DNA of 64,000 nucleotides from UBA947 sp031550975 (GCA_031550975.1 JAVBOC010000004.1:105074-169073), one strand, 5' to 3'; counted from the first letter of the stretch, positions 41,786 to 51,336 are shown. The notes: generated by a model not told the origin, from the sequence alone. Numbers and translations are program-made.

Positions 41786-43136
41786 ATTCGAGCATAATAT
41801 CAGCAGCATTTAAATAATTCTGCGCAGCTTTAGATGGAGAATTCGATTCATTGTAATGTTTTACCGCATTCGAATAAGAACGCAAAGCCTCTTGCGGTTC
41901 ACCAAATCTTTGATATGCGCCAGCTAAACTTGAAGAAACATAGCCTTTGATTTTTGAGTTGTCAGTTTGCTCAGCCAAATCGCCTGCGATACTGTAATAA
42001 TCGAATGCTTCCTCAAACATATCAGTATAAATGTTTCCGACTTTAGCGAGTGCTGTTGATTGCGCCACAAGGTTTTCCGCTTCTCCGCCATAAGAGATTG
42101 AATTAAAATAGTGGTCAAGCGCCGGGGTTACATAATTCACATCGTCATAAATTTGACCCATTGAAAAATGCGCCTTAGTTTTAACGTTGGTGTCCTGGCT
42201 TGCTTCGATTGCTTTGTTATAGCTAATTAACGCACGATTAAACTGGTCGTGATCGTCATAAATTTGTCCGACTTCAAAGAATATTTTTGATTCTGTATCA
42301 GTGTCGCCGACCTCACGAGCGCGCTCTAGAGCGGTCTGGAACGCCTGAATTGCCGCGGCTGGTTTGTCTGCATAAGCCAATTTCTTCGCCTGAATAAACG
42401 CTGATTTTAACTCTTTATCTTGCGGGATTCCGGGTTTGGCTGGAGGGGTTTCAGGGGTTTGGGCTTGAGGGGTTTCTTCGGCCTTTTTGTCTTCAGCTTT
42501 TGCCACGCCCTCGGGGAATTTCACCAAGAACTGTGCGTTAACATCGTTTTCGTTGTATTTAAAATCAATTTGCTGCAAGAACAACGCATCGACCCAGTTT
42601 TCAACAACTTTTGATTCTTTGTTTAGGGTCTCGGAAATATATTTATCAAGAATTGTGGAGGCATTTTTTAAGTTAGATTTAACCAAACGGGTGTTCGGGT
42701 TATCTTTTGTAACCTGTTTTTCAATCAGCGACAAGTAACCGTTAACTTCTTCGTTAAGGTCCGCCGGGGTTCCGATAGCTGCCGCTGTGTTTTTAAAGTC
42801 TTTTAAAACTTGCGCGATATTGATATTTGGAGAGATTTTTCCGCCTGCCTGTTGGCCAGCCGCTTGGGATGGAGGTGTTTGGACAACTGGTTGAGCGCTC
42901 AAAGTTGACGCTGAATAAGCCGGGGTGTAAGGCGTGTAGCCCATAGGTTTTGAAGCCGGGCGATTGTCTTGTCTTGCTTCTTCGGCATACTGCTGACCTT
43001 TGCTGCGGCTGTTTTCGTTAACATCTTCTTCGCGCCGGGTTTGCGCAGCAGATTTTTCGTCATCTTCCCGTTTTTTAATTTGGTTCTGATTGACGTAATA
43101 CGGCCGCTGGTTTACATTTATTGAATTCATCCCCAT
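41667..43136 (-). CDS. TPR protein with proline-rich N-terminus
   Basis: 489 residues. Charged and Pro/Gln-rich linker to about residue 100, helical region 100-230, then TPR units to the end (KSAFIQAKKLAYADKPAAAI, FNRALISYNKAIEASQD, PQEALRSYSNAVKHYNES). No signal or membrane segment. Its 3' end overlaps the deiminase-like gene by 119 bp, tail to tail. GGAGG lies 12 nt before the ATG, farther than usual. It is likely an adaptor protein; partner unknown. Confidence 0.75.
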   Translation of the reverse strand: MGMNSINVNQRPYYVNQNQIKKREDDEKSAAQTRREEDVNENSRSKGQQYAEEARQDNRPASKPMGYTPYTPAYSASTLSAQPVVQTPPSQAAGQQAGGKISPNINIAQVLKDFKNTAAAIGTPADLNEEVNGYLSLIEKQVTKDNPNTRLVKSNLKNASTILDKYISETLNKESKVVENWVDALFLQQIDFKYNENDVNAQFLVKFPEGVAKAEDKKAEETPQAQTPETPPAKPGIPQDKELKSAFIQAKKLAYADKPAAAIQAFQTALERAREVGDTDTESKIFFEVGQIYDDHDQFNRALISYNKAIEASQDTNVKTKAHFSMGQIYDDVNYVTPALDHYFNSISYGGEAENLVAQSTALAKVGNIYTDMFEEAFDYYSIAGDLAEQTDNSKIKGYVSSSLAGAYQRFGEPQEALRSYSNAVKHYNESNSPSKAAQNYLNAADIMLEFNNQEKARGLLKKAQVLAGKSSDEYLLNQVEAKLLQVKS

Positions 43137-43194
43137 CTGGCGAATTATCCTCCAATACTACTATACTCTTATTCCACCCTGATGTTGTCATCTT

Positions 43195-43322
43195 TTTGGA
43201 CGAATTTTGGGCAGAGTGCTTCACTCTGCCGAACAAAATGATTAAGTATCATTTTGTGAGAGGGCGAAACTCGTCTGTTGGAGCGGGACATTACTCCCGC
43301 GACAACCCCAATAATTCGGTAG
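43195..43322. repeat. GGATTATTCGGG...CCGAAAATCCGC family repeat, long copy
   Basis: Shares AACTCGTCTGTTGGAGCGGG and TTACTCCCGCGAC with the copy at 22725-22890; ends CCAATAATTCGG. Confidence 0.7.
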
Positions 43323-43354
43323 TGATGTTTTAATGTTTTTTAGCAAAATGTCAA

Positions 43355-43414
43355 GCGGATTTGCGGTAGGGCTGGGTTCGTTTCACTCACACGGCGCCCT
43401 ACCGCAAATCCAAG
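43355..43414. repeat. GGATTATTCGGG...CCGAAAATCCGC family repeat, short copy
   Basis: GCGGATTTGCGGTAGGGC on the left pairs with GCCCTACCGCAAATCC on the right, making one large hairpin with a 25-nt loop. Confidence 0.8.
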
Positions 43415-43419
43415 AAGCG

Positions 43420-45105
43420 TTAGTGAGCAGATTTAATCACCATTTCACAATTGGCGCAATCAAATTCTAACGGGTATTTTTTTCCTTTTTCATCAACCAA
43501 AAATAATGTCTCGGGTTGTCCGCACATATCAAACGCAAATTTCAGACAGTGTTTGGTTCGCATGAGTTCAGGGGTAAAAGTTAAGTCGTTGCCAGACTCA
43601 AAGGACATTCCCATAACCTCGCAGTCGCATTTTTCGTAGAAGTTTTTTGCCGAAGTGTTGTGGATGTTGGCACGATAGTCAAGATTTTTAATTGGAAACG
43701 GCGCATAATTTAGCGGTTTTTGCACCTCGCGTTTGTAGTTTTTTAGTCGTTCATTCATGAGCAAATCCAGCGCCTGACGGCGAAGTTCATTGATTTGCGC
43801 AACAGGCAAAAACGGCAGATTGCCATTTATTGCGATTTGGCTAACATAAAATTTTCCATCGCCTGTTTTTGAAAGTTGTTTAATAAAAGTTTCTTTTATT
43901 TGTTGGGGGTTTTTAGCGGGTTCGCCTACCGGAAGCGCAATCTCAGCTCGGTTTCCATCTTCATCGGCCACTTGTAATACCTCTTTGTTTACCCCTATCT
44001 CTACTTCGATTTGGCGTTTTATGCGGGAATTTGTGAGCTTTTTATTAAATTCATAATCAAAATTGCGGTAAATTTTTGTTTTTGGCGGGATTTTATCGGC
44101 CGAACAACCGCGAAGTTCGCCATTTTCAAGACAGCACAAACCATCTGCTTGGTGCAATTTTGAGATATCTTTGACTTCTTCTCCCATGAATTTTGGGGTA
44201 TCAAAGTTCCAAATCTGCCCTCTCTTACTCAAAAAATAATCCGTATATCCACGGTTGAAAGTCTTGTTCACATCAGGTTCAAAGTCAAGCACCACTTTAC
44301 CTGACGAGGTTTTTTGTGCAATTTTATCAAGTTCTTGTCGATAGTAAGAAACAACGTTGCGCACATAATTCTCATCTTTTAGTCTGCCTTCAATTTTAAA
44401 CGAAGTTACGCCGGCTTTGATTAAATCTTTTAAATGCACCGAGGCGTTAAAATCGCAAAGATTTAACAAATACTTGTCTTTTACGATTGTTTTTCCTTCA
44501 GAATCGACCAACGAATATTTTTTTCTGCAAGGCTGCGCACATTCTCCGCGGTTTGCTGAGCGTCCGCCGTTTGCCGCGCTAAAATAACATTGACCGCTGT
44601 AAGAAACGCACAACGCGCCATGGACAAAGGCTTCAAGTTCAATATCTTTAGGCATTTGAGCGATTTGTTCCAGCGACAACTCGCGCGCCAAAATCACCCG
44701 CGAAATCCCAATTTCTTTAAAGAATTTCACCTTCTCCGACGTCCTGTTATCACACTGCGTGCTCGCATGCAACGGAATTGGCGGGAGTTTGCCCTCAATC
44801 GCCGCTTCAATAATGCCCATATCTTGAATAATCACAGCATCCACACCGATTTTGTACAAATCATGGATAAGTTTCATCGCAGATTTTAACTCGTCATCGG
44901 TCAAAATCGTGTTGAGTGTCACATAAACTTTCACGTAAAATTCATGCGCATAATCAACGATTTCTTTAATATCATCAAGCGAATTGGCGGCCTTTTTACG
45001 CGCCCCAAAAGCCGGTGCGCCGATATAGATTGCATCGGCACCCGAATCAATAGCAGCATACGCCGTCTTTTTGTCTTTTGCAGGTGCCAGCAATTCTATT
45101 TTCAT
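43420..45105 (-). CDS. U32-family protein (TrhP/RlhA-type)
   Basis: 561 residues. MKIELLAPAKDKKTAYAAID, GADAIYIGAPAFGAR and the cysteine motif HGALCVSYSGQCYFSAANGG followed by NRGECAQPCRKKY define the U32 family. Characterised bacterial members hydroxylate tRNA uridine-34 (TrhP) or 23S rRNA cytidine (RlhA) using Fe-S and prephenate; which applies is not clear. The length beyond 450 residues favours the RlhA-like form with a C-terminal domain, which here has further Cys (CDCEVMGM, CANCEMVI). AAGG lies just before the ATG. Confidence 0.85.
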   Translation of the reverse strand: MKIELLAPAKDKKTAYAAIDSGADAIYIGAPAFGARKKAANSLDDIKEIVDYAHEFYVKVYVTLNTILTDDELKSAMKLIHDLYKIGVDAVIIQDMGIIEAAIEGKLPPIPLHASTQCDNRTSEKVKFFKEIGISRVILARELSLEQIAQMPKDIELEAFVHGALCVSYSGQCYFSAANGGRSANRGECAQPCRKKYSLVDSEGKTIVKDKYLLNLCDFNASVHLKDLIKAGVTSFKIEGRLKDENYVRNVVSYYRQELDKIAQKTSSGKVVLDFEPDVNKTFNRGYTDYFLSKRGQIWNFDTPKFMGEEVKDISKLHQADGLCCLENGELRGCSADKIPPKTKIYRNFDYEFNKKLTNSRIKRQIEVEIGVNKEVLQVADEDGNRAEIALPVGEPAKNPQQIKETFIKQLSKTGDGKFYVSQIAINGNLPFLPVAQINELRRQALDLLMNERLKNYKREVQKPLNYAPFPIKNLDYRANIHNTSAKNFYEKCDCEVMGMSFESGNDLTFTPELMRTKHCLKFAFDMCGQPETLFLVDEKGKKYPLEFDCANCEMVIKSAH

Positions 45106-45121
45106 TCTACCTTGACCTTTA

Positions 45122-45215
45122 CGTCATTGCGAGCGACTGGAAGGAGCGCGGCAATCCAGTCTTACTGTTTCTGGATTGCTTCGGTCGTAAATAAATTTAC
45201 TCCCTCGCAATGACT
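45122..45215. repeat. REP-like element, CGTCATTGCGAG type
   Basis: Third copy of the family at 27091-27179. The right half (TCGTAAATAAATTTACTCCC) is identical to that copy. Confidence 0.85.
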
Positions 45216-45235
45216 ATTAGTTATAATATTAAGCC

Positions 45236-46438
45236 CTACTTGTCGTCGAGCGCTGCAACGCCAGGGAGCACTTTGCCTTCGATAAATTCCAAAGAGGCAC
45301 CGCCGCCTGTTGAAACGTGCGTAAAGTCTTCTGTTTTGAAGTATTTTTTCGCCGCCGCAACTGAATCACCGCCGCCGATTACAGAAATCGCACCGTTTTT
45401 GGTTGCATCCACAATCGCTGCCAAAACTGATTTGGTACCTTCTGCAAACGCAGGGTTTTCAAACGCGCCAACCGGTCCGTTCATAAGAATTGTTTTTGAA
45501 TTTTTAAGAACATCCGCGAACGCCTTTTGAGTGTTAGGACCAGCATCAACACCTTCAAACCCGTCAGGGATTTCGTTTACAGCTGTAACTTTGTTTGTGC
45601 CGTTGCCGGAAAAATCGTCTGTTACAAGAACGTCAGTTGCCATAATCAATTTAACATTCTTTGCAGCCGCTTTTTTCTCGATAGCCTTTGCTGTTTCCAT
45701 TTGGTCATCTTCGCAAATTGAATTTCCGATTTTGCCGCCGTTAGCTTTAACAAACGTATAAGCCATGCCGCCGCCGATAATCAAGTTGTCAACTTTGTCG
45801 ATTAAGTTTTCTAACACTCCTATTTTAGAAGAAACTTTCGCGCCGCCAACAACCGCTGTGAACGGTCTTGTCGGGTTATCAAGTGCTTGTGAAAGACATC
45901 TTAATTCTTTTTCCATCAACAAACCTGAAACAGCCGGTTTAAGAACTTTAGCAAGTTTTGCTGTTGAAGTGTGGTTTCTGTGTGCTGCGCCAAACGCGTC
46001 ATTTACATAGAAATCGCCGAGTTTAGCAAGTTCGTTAGCAAATGTCATATCGTCGTCTTTTGCTTCTTCAGCCGCGTAGTAACGGATGTTTTCAAGCAAT
46101 GCAACTTGACCATCTTTTAGTTGTTCAAGAGTCTTATCAGCGCCTTGACCAACTAATTCTTTAACGAACAATACGTCTTGGCCTAAAACTTTTGATAATT
46201 CTTTTGCAACAGGAGCAAGTGAAAATTCAGGGTTAACCTCTCCTTTTGGTCTGCCCAAGTGCGCCATCAAGATGATGCGTGCGCCTTTTTCTTGTAAAAA
46301 TCTTACTGTGGGAACAATCGCCTGGATTCTTGTATCGTCAGTTACGTTTTTGTTTTCGTCCAACGGAACGTTAATGTCTACACGTACAAGCGCTCTTTTT
46401 CCTTTAATGTCGCCCAAATCTGCTAGTGTTTTTTTCAT
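45236..46438 (-). CDS. pgk: Phosphoglycerate kinase
   Basis: Glycolytic enzyme, 1,3-bisphosphoglycerate + ADP to 3-phosphoglycerate + ATP. 400 residues. GKRALVRVDINVPLDENKN, the substrate loop LMAHLGRPKG, NDAFGAAHRNHTS, GGAKVSSKIGVLENL and the hinge/nucleotide loop GGGDSVAAA are all present. AGGAG lies 6 nt before the ATG. It is a single-gene unit here, with no other glycolytic gene adjacent. Confidence 0.97.
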   Translation of the reverse strand: MKKTLADLGDIKGKRALVRVDINVPLDENKNVTDDTRIQAIVPTVRFLQEKGARIILMAHLGRPKGEVNPEFSLAPVAKELSKVLGQDVLFVKELVGQGADKTLEQLKDGQVALLENIRYYAAEEAKDDDMTFANELAKLGDFYVNDAFGAAHRNHTSTAKLAKVLKPAVSGLLMEKELRCLSQALDNPTRPFTAVVGGAKVSSKIGVLENLIDKVDNLIIGGGMAYTFVKANGGKIGNSICEDDQMETAKAIEKKAAAKNVKLIMATDVLVTDDFSGNGTNKVTAVNEIPDGFEGVDAGPNTQKAFADVLKNSKTILMNGPVGAFENPAFAEGTKSVLAAIVDATKNGAISVIGGGDSVAAAKKYFKTEDFTHVSTGGGASLEFIEGKVLPGVAALDDK

Positions 46439-46841
46439 GATTTTCTCCTTTTTCTAATATTACATTCAAAATTTGTTTATTCCGCCTTTTGTCGACTTGT
46501 TTATCTTCTTGCATATTTTTGTATTATCGGCTTATGAAGTCTCTTCTCATCTGTTTTTTATCTCTCGCGTAACTATTCTACTTGAAACAAAGCTAAATTA
46601 CCACTCGGGAATTACTACTATTAATAAATGATGATTTTTTGAAAAAATTCATTATAATGAGAGAGTGAGAGAAAAGATTGTGAAATCGAATGAAAGCTCG
46701 CTTTAAAATTCGATTTAATATTCTTTTCCGAGCGAACGAGTTACAACCCGAAGGGTTGTAATGAGAGAGCGAATTAAATAAAATGCAAACATTTTATTTA
46801 ACGAACGAGCAAGTTGCAACCCGAAGGGTTATAATAATGTT
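46439..46841 (+). promoter_or_regulatory. 403-bp divergent intergenic region: AT-rich part and two variable-hairpin modules
   Basis: 46442-46640 is AT-rich with no recognised motif and must hold the pgk promoter. From 46651 two modules follow, each with GAGAGAGYGA, a hairpin of different sequence, and CAACCCGAAGGGTT. Module 1 hairpin arms are AAATCGAAT (46683-46691) and ATTCGATTT (46708-46716). Module 2 has a perfect 12-bp stem TTAAATAAAATG / CATTTTATTTAA (46774-46801). The last TATAAT (46830-46835) is 6 nt before the next ATG. Confidence 0.6.
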
Positions 46842-47501
46842 ATGAGGAAGATTGTCGCTTTATTTTTAATAGCAATGTTAACGGGGGTTCAGGCTCACGC
46901 TTTTAGCTTTGGCAAGCCGCAGGGAAAACCGACAGCTCCGCAGCAAGAGCTTGAAGGCAAAGGTTATGTGGGTAAATTGCCTGATCTTTCTAAAACCTTC
47001 ACGACAACTGACCCGGGAACCGCAAAACCACTTTACCAAAAAACGGATGATTTTCATTCGGCAAACCAGGTTAAGCCGGCTCCGCGAGACAATCCGGGCT
47101 TTGTAAATATTATTTTAAAAACCGACAAAACTTCACCGTATTTGAATGACCTCAACGACCTTTTGCCTGTCATCGAAAAAATGCTTACTTCAATCGAAAA
47201 CGGCGAAGATGTTCAGAAATTTGTTTCCCGCACCTATTATTTCACCAAAAGCGCGGACTATTTACGCGACAAATATGACGGAAAGCCGGAGAGCAGCTAT
47301 ATTTCGTTTGTGAAACTAATGCAATTAAGCACCCAAGCAAACGCCATCGCGCAACTGCGTGCAGAAGCTGTGAAATACAATCCGTACCTATCTTACAGCG
47401 GTGCGGGATATATTTATGACCAAAATAACATCCAGCAGCAGCTTGATTATTTAAAACAAGAGATTGAACAGACGATTGTTGTGATTAAAGAAGCGAACTG
47501 A
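46842..47501 (+). CDS. Secreted protein of unknown function
   Basis: 219 residues. A clear Sec signal peptide (MRKIVALFLIAMLTGVQAHA, cleavage after AHA at residue 20) is followed by a basic Pro-rich stretch and a helical domain from about residue 85 to the end. No lipobox and no known domain. Likely periplasmic or outer-surface. Transcription starts from the TATAAT at 46830, so the mRNA is probably leaderless. Confidence 0.7.
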   Translation: MRKIVALFLIAMLTGVQAHAFSFGKPQGKPTAPQQELEGKGYVGKLPDLSKTFTTTDPGTAKPLYQKTDDFHSANQVKPAPRDNPGFVNIILKTDKTSPYLNDLNDLLPVIEKMLTSIENGEDVQKFVSRTYYFTKSADYLRDKYDGKPESSYISFVKLMQLSTQANAIAQLRAEAVKYNPYLSYSGAGYIYDQNNIQQQLDYLKQEIEQTIVVIKEAN

Positions 47502-47502
47502 C

Positions 47503-47588
47503 GTCATGTTGAGGCATAGCCGAAACATCTCAAGGTCATTCCAATATAGCGCAGATTTTGAGATTCTTCGCCGTGCTCAGAATGACGG
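47503..47588. repeat. REP-like element, CGTCATGTTGAGG type
   Basis: CGTCATGTTGAGGC and GCTCAGAATGACGG ends with CCGAAACATCTCAA and TTGAGATTCTTCG inside; relative of 33375-33507. Confidence 0.85.
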
Positions 47589-47599
47589 GATGTTATTAT

Positions 47600-47965
47600 T
47601 TATTTAACCAATCCCTCAGTTTCGTTAAACATAACCATATAAAACTCTGAACTTGTCAGGTTGGGGTTACGTTTCATGAATTTTTGCACGTCAAATTTCG
47701 CCAGATAACCGTCTAGCTTTTGCACAACTTTTTCGCGCATCTCGTTTTCGTCCTTGAGTTTCGCGACATAGCTGTTAACCATATATTTAATCTCGTCCTC
47801 GGTCAAAATCGGCATGCCGCCAAGTCTGACTTCATCCGGCTCGTCCTCATCAAGAAGCCGTCTTTCCTGCTCCTTTTTCTCCTGCTGCTTTTGCTGTTTA
47901 TCTTTGTCGGAGGAGGTCGAAGACTCGATTTTTTTGTTAAAAGGATTTCCTACAGAATTAAACAT
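47600..47965 (-). CDS. Small charged hypothetical protein
   Basis: 121 residues. The N-terminal 45 residues are very rich in Lys, Gln and Glu (likely coiled coil or disordered); the rest is helical (LTEDEIKYMVNSYVAKLK, LDGYLAKFDVQKFMKRNP). No signal or membrane segment. There is no Shine-Dalgarno sequence before the ATG. Function unknown. Confidence 0.5.
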   Translation of the reverse strand: MFNSVGNPFNKKIESSTSSDKDKQQKQQEKKEQERRLLDEDEPDEVRLGGMPILTEDEIKYMVNSYVAKLKDENEMREKVVQKLDGYLAKFDVQKFMKRNPNLTSSEFYMVMFNETEGLVK

Positions 47966-48175
47966 TTTTTCACTATCTCAAGTCAGTCTTTGTATTAAGC
48001 GCCTTTCGACATTTTTTGTTTGACTTGACCATTAATTACATCACCGGCTTATCACTGCTTTACCCATCTGTTTTGCGCGATAACCTGCCGTTAGTTCCTA
48101 TTTAACACAAAAAAATCTTTTCCAACTCCTCTAAACAGATGAGCTTTTGTTATTGCATTTTAAAAAGTTTTTTGG

Positions 48176-48916
48176 TTAGTTACATTTTGTTTTGCCGCCC
48201 CAGCTAAGATCGCTACAGTGTAAATAGTCTAGGTTTTGGTTGTAAATTGCCCACGCCGTACAACCCATACCCTGGCTAAAACATCTTGATAAAGTATAAT
48301 GAGTTTCATCGCTCACCCCGGAAGGTATAACGGAGTCTTTTGTTAAATAAAAAGTAAATATATCTCTGCCATTTTGATAAGGAGGCCCATAGCCATTAAT
48401 ATCAATATCTGCAATGGCACATATTTGAGATAGTTCCGTTGATGGGCCGCGTGACATAGCACAATCCTTATTTACAATAATTATACTTATCGCCACGCCA
48501 TTGGCTAAAATAAATTTTGTGTCATCGGTTCTGGCATCAATATCAATGTCATCGGTACCATCAAGAAACTTTTTGTACCCTTGCGTAAAACATCCGGGGT
48601 TGTTCCCGCATTTTTTCGCAATAATCATGTATGGAGCAATATTGTCTAGGAGATTTTGTGCCCCTTCCGGACTCCGCGTATCAACTAAATTCCAATGGTC
48701 AGGCGTGTCATGGAAAATTGTTGCACGTTCATAAGCTTGGGCAAATGTCGAATAAACCTTTCTGAGTCTCGTAATGGTTTCCATTTCTTTATATTTAGTC
48801 ATTAATGTCGGTATTGTCAACGCTGCTATGACACCAATGACGGCAAGGACGATTAGGACTTCTGCTAGGGTAAAACCCAGTTTAGTCTGACATTTAGGGG
48901 TTAAATTCTTTTGCAT
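48176..48916 (-). CDS. Type IV prepilin-like protein (orphan)
   Basis: 246 residues. A 14-residue leader ends in G, then FTLAEVLIVLAVIGVIAA, with Glu5 in place. The soluble domain has several Cys (AKKCGNNPGC, CFSQGMGCTAW, LHCSDLSW) that could form disulfides, and DIDINGYGPP like the late region of the 4091 prepilin. ATG 48916 has AAGG 8 nt upstream; the longer frame to 48943 lacks one. Confidence 0.83.
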   Translation of the reverse strand: MQKNLTPKCQTKLGFTLAEVLIVLAVIGVIAALTIPTLMTKYKEMETITRLRKVYSTFAQAYERATIFHDTPDHWNLVDTRSPEGAQNLLDNIAPYMIIAKKCGNNPGCFTQGYKKFLDGTDDIDIDARTDDTKFILANGVAISIIIVNKDCAMSRGPSTELSQICAIADIDINGYGPPYQNGRDIFTFYLTKDSVIPSGVSDETHYTLSRCFSQGMGCTAWAIYNQNLDYLHCSDLSWGGKTKCN

Positions 48917-48997
48917 ATATAATACCTTAATACTTATTGACATTTTTATTATGTTATTTTTTTAAAGAAAATACAATAGTAAAGGTGGAAATTTTTG

Positions 48998-49846
48998 TTA
49001 TAACGCCATATAGTAGTCTTTTAAAAGTTTGGCGTCTTCTTCGATATTTGGGCTTTCGCAGGTTAGGACACCTTTGACGCCAAAAGTTTTCATTGCGCGC
49101 AGAAGGTCTTTGTAGTTCATATCAGATTCTTGCAATGGCAAGTGGTGCTTTTCCCCCTTCTCTGAATACGCAATGCCTGCTAAGTGCGCGTGGAAGTTCT
49201 CAAGCGCGTAAGCGCCGATTTCGTTGCCGATTTTTTCTAAAATTTTTGAAAACGCATCATAGTCATTGTACAAGCCGTTTGAACGTGCGTGCAAGTGTGC
49301 AAAATCAATACACGGCAAAACATGGTCAAAGTCTTTTGAGAGCCTGATGACTTCGTCTAAATCGCCCCACTGGCTGCCTTTGCCTGTGGTCTCAGGCCTA
49401 ATCCAGGTTCTAATTTTCTCTTTTTTTGCGAGCGTAACAATTTTTTCCATCCCCGCATAAACTTTTTTATAAACTTCTTCTTTCTCCTGCCCCAAATAAA
49501 ACGCCGCGTGGAAAACTATGCTATATGCGCCGGTGTCTTTTGCGGCCTGAGCTGTTTGCATAATATAATTAATGCTTGCTTCAATTTTTTCTTCTTCGCG
49601 CGCGTTGAGGTTAATATAATACGGACTGTGCGCAGTTAAAATCAACTTCTTTTCCTTGGCTAAATCGTGGACGAGTTTGCGTGTGGTGTCGCTTATTCGA
49701 ACCCCGTGAACAAATTCCATCTCCATTCCGTCCAAATCCATTTTTTTTAGGATTTCAAACGCTTCGGGATAACTTCCCTTACCTGTTGCGCGCGGCATGC
49801 CGGCAGTGTTAAAATTCAACCTGTCAAATTTAAATAATTCTTTCAA
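48998..49846 (-). CDS. nfo: Endonuclease IV-type AP endonuclease
   Basis: 282 residues, TIM barrel of the Nfo family. Zinc-ligand motifs are visible in order: AHSPYYINL, VFHAAFYLG, IRPETTGKG, CIDFAHLHARS, FHAHLAGI with GEKHHLPL, and LTCESPN. It cleaves at abasic sites in base excision repair. TTG start with GAGGGG 5 nt upstream. Ten base pairs after fluC, so probably transcribed with it. Confidence 0.85.
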   Translation of the reverse strand: MKELFKFDRLNFNTAGMPRATGKGSYPEAFEILKKMDLDGMEMEFVHGVRISDTTRKLVHDLAKEKKLILTAHSPYYINLNAREEEKIEASINYIMQTAQAAKDTGAYSIVFHAAFYLGQEKEEVYKKVYAGMEKIVTLAKKEKIRTWIRPETTGKGSQWGDLDEVIRLSKDFDHVLPCIDFAHLHARSNGLYNDYDAFSKILEKIGNEIGAYALENFHAHLAGIAYSEKGEKHHLPLQESDMNYKDLLRAMKTFGVKGVLTCESPNIEEDAKLLKDYYMAL

Positions 49847-49855
49847 ATTTACCCC

Positions 49856-50230
49856 TCAAAATTTACCCCCAAAGTATACTCCTACCGCGACTGCTGCTAT
49901 GCAAATTATAACACTCAAAAACGCATAAGCAATTGCCTGAACGAACTGTGCATTTTTAATCACCTCAAACATTTCAAGCGAGAAGGTGCTAAAGGTCGTT
50001 AATCCGCCGCAAAAACCCGCTGTTAGCGCGAATTTTATCGCAGGATTGATTTCGGGTTTATTAATAAATACCGCAAACAGGAGTCCTATTAAAAATCCGC
50101 CGATTATGTTTACCCCGAAGGTTGCCAGCGGAAGATTAATTTGAAAGTTTTTTAACATAAACTCACCCGTTGCAAACCGCAAAACAGAGCCGATACCGCC
50201 GCCTATAAATACTGCAAGAAGATTCCACAT
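49856..50230 (-). CDS. fluC: Fluoride channel FluC (CrcB)
   Basis: 124 residues from ATG 50230, with four predicted helices. GGGIGSVLRFATGEF near the N-terminus and GFCGGLTTFSTFSLE (the pore Phe box region) are the family signature. Works as a dual-topology dimer exporting F-. A longer frame from 50251 would start inside the preceding gene. No fluoride riboswitch is visible, since the start overlaps the end of the solute-binding gene closely. Confidence 0.9.
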   Translation of the reverse strand: MWNLLAVFIGGGIGSVLRFATGEFMLKNFQINLPLATFGVNIIGGFLIGLLFAVFINKPEINPAIKFALTAGFCGGLTTFSTFSLEMFEVIKNAQFVQAIAYAFLSVIICIAAVAVGVYFGGKF

Positions 50231-50232
50231 TG

Positions 50233-51015
50233 TTATTTCTTTATGCCCCACTTCTCTTGCATTTTATAAAGTTGTCCGGTAGTTAAAAGATTGTCTACAA
50301 CAGCGTTAATTCTTGTTTGGAGAGTCTGCGATTCAGGACTTTTTCTAAACGCAATTGCATAAGGTTCTTGGGAATATCTTTTTGGTAAAAGTTTTACTGA
50401 AGAATCGTTTATTGCATAACCCAAAAGAATTGTGTCGTCTGCAATCATCCCGTCAGCTTTGCCTGCTTTTAGCGCTTGATAAGCGTCTGAATATGTTTTA
50501 TAACCTATGATACTAATTTCAGGAACGTTTTCTCTCAGGTTTCTTTCACTGGTTGAACCAAAAACGATAATCATTTTTTTACCGGAAAACCCTCGCAGTG
50601 TAGTTTCTTTGCTGCCGCTTCTAACCAAAATAGCTTGTCCTGCCACGTAGTATGGTACTGAAAAATCCAAAATCATACGGCGCTGATTGGTCATAGACAT
50701 TGTTGCAACGAGCATGTCGACTTCGCCGGAATTTAGTTTCATAATCCGGTCAGAAGCCGTAACCGGCACAAATTTGATTTTCTGCGGGTTGCCAAGCAGG
50801 TTTTTTGCAATAATTTTTGACAGATCGATATCGTAACCGACTAAATTGCCCTGTTTATCTCTGTATCCAAACGGAGGAGCGTCTTCACGAACCCCGACGA
50901 TAAAATGTCCACGGCTCTCAATCGCACTCAAGTCATCGACAACTGCTTCTTGTTTAGCACATCCTGTACACAGGAAACACAAAAATAAAACCGCAAAAAT
51001 AACCTTTTTAAACAT
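50233..51015 (-). CDS. Amino-acid ABC transporter substrate-binding lipoprotein (family 3)
   Basis: 260 residues. A lipoprotein signal with lipobox LCTGC (Cys19) is followed by the bacterial extracellular solute-binding family 3 fold: GHFIVGVREDAPPFGYRD, GYDIDLSKIIAKNLL, FVPVTASDRIMKLNSGEVDM, DFSVPYYVAGQAILV and KADGMIADDTILL. It probably binds a polar amino acid. Permease and ATPase genes are not adjacent, which is unusual. AAGGAG lies 8 nt before the ATG. Confidence 0.9.
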   Translation of the reverse strand: MFKKVIFAVLFLCFLCTGCAKQEAVVDDLSAIESRGHFIVGVREDAPPFGYRDKQGNLVGYDIDLSKIIAKNLLGNPQKIKFVPVTASDRIMKLNSGEVDMLVATMSMTNQRRMILDFSVPYYVAGQAILVRSGSKETTLRGFSGKKMIIVFGSTSERNLRENVPEISIIGYKTYSDAYQALKAGKADGMIADDTILLGYAINDSSVKLLPKRYSQEPYAIAFRKSPESQTLQTRINAVVDNLLTTGQLYKMQEKWGIKK

Positions 51016-51336
51016 TTCATTGCTCCTTTTAGTAGCGAATAGACAGTAATGAATGGTGAATAGTCCAACAAATCTAATCCTTACTTTCTGATTGTATCAG
51101 AAAATGATAAATTAGGGAATACAAAACAGCGTAAAATCTCAAAGTTTACATCGACAATCCCACAAGCAAAGCTAGTAAAACGCGCTACTCACTACTCACT
51201 ATTCACTACTCACTACTTAAATAGCCTGCATGGATTATCGGTTTCGGTAATGCTTATTACCTCAATTAAAGTACATAATTTAGTATTCAATTTCGTGATT
51301 TCTACAATTTTAGCAACATAAACCAAGGAGGTAAAA
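51016..51336 (+). promoter_or_regulatory. 321-bp region upstream of the SLH gene, with heptamers
   Basis: CACTAYT units lie at 51186-51217 (five in a row). Beyond them the leader to the SLH gene is about 100 nt, AT-rich, with a strong GGAGG at 51326-51330. I cannot place the promoter with confidence. Confidence 0.5.
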
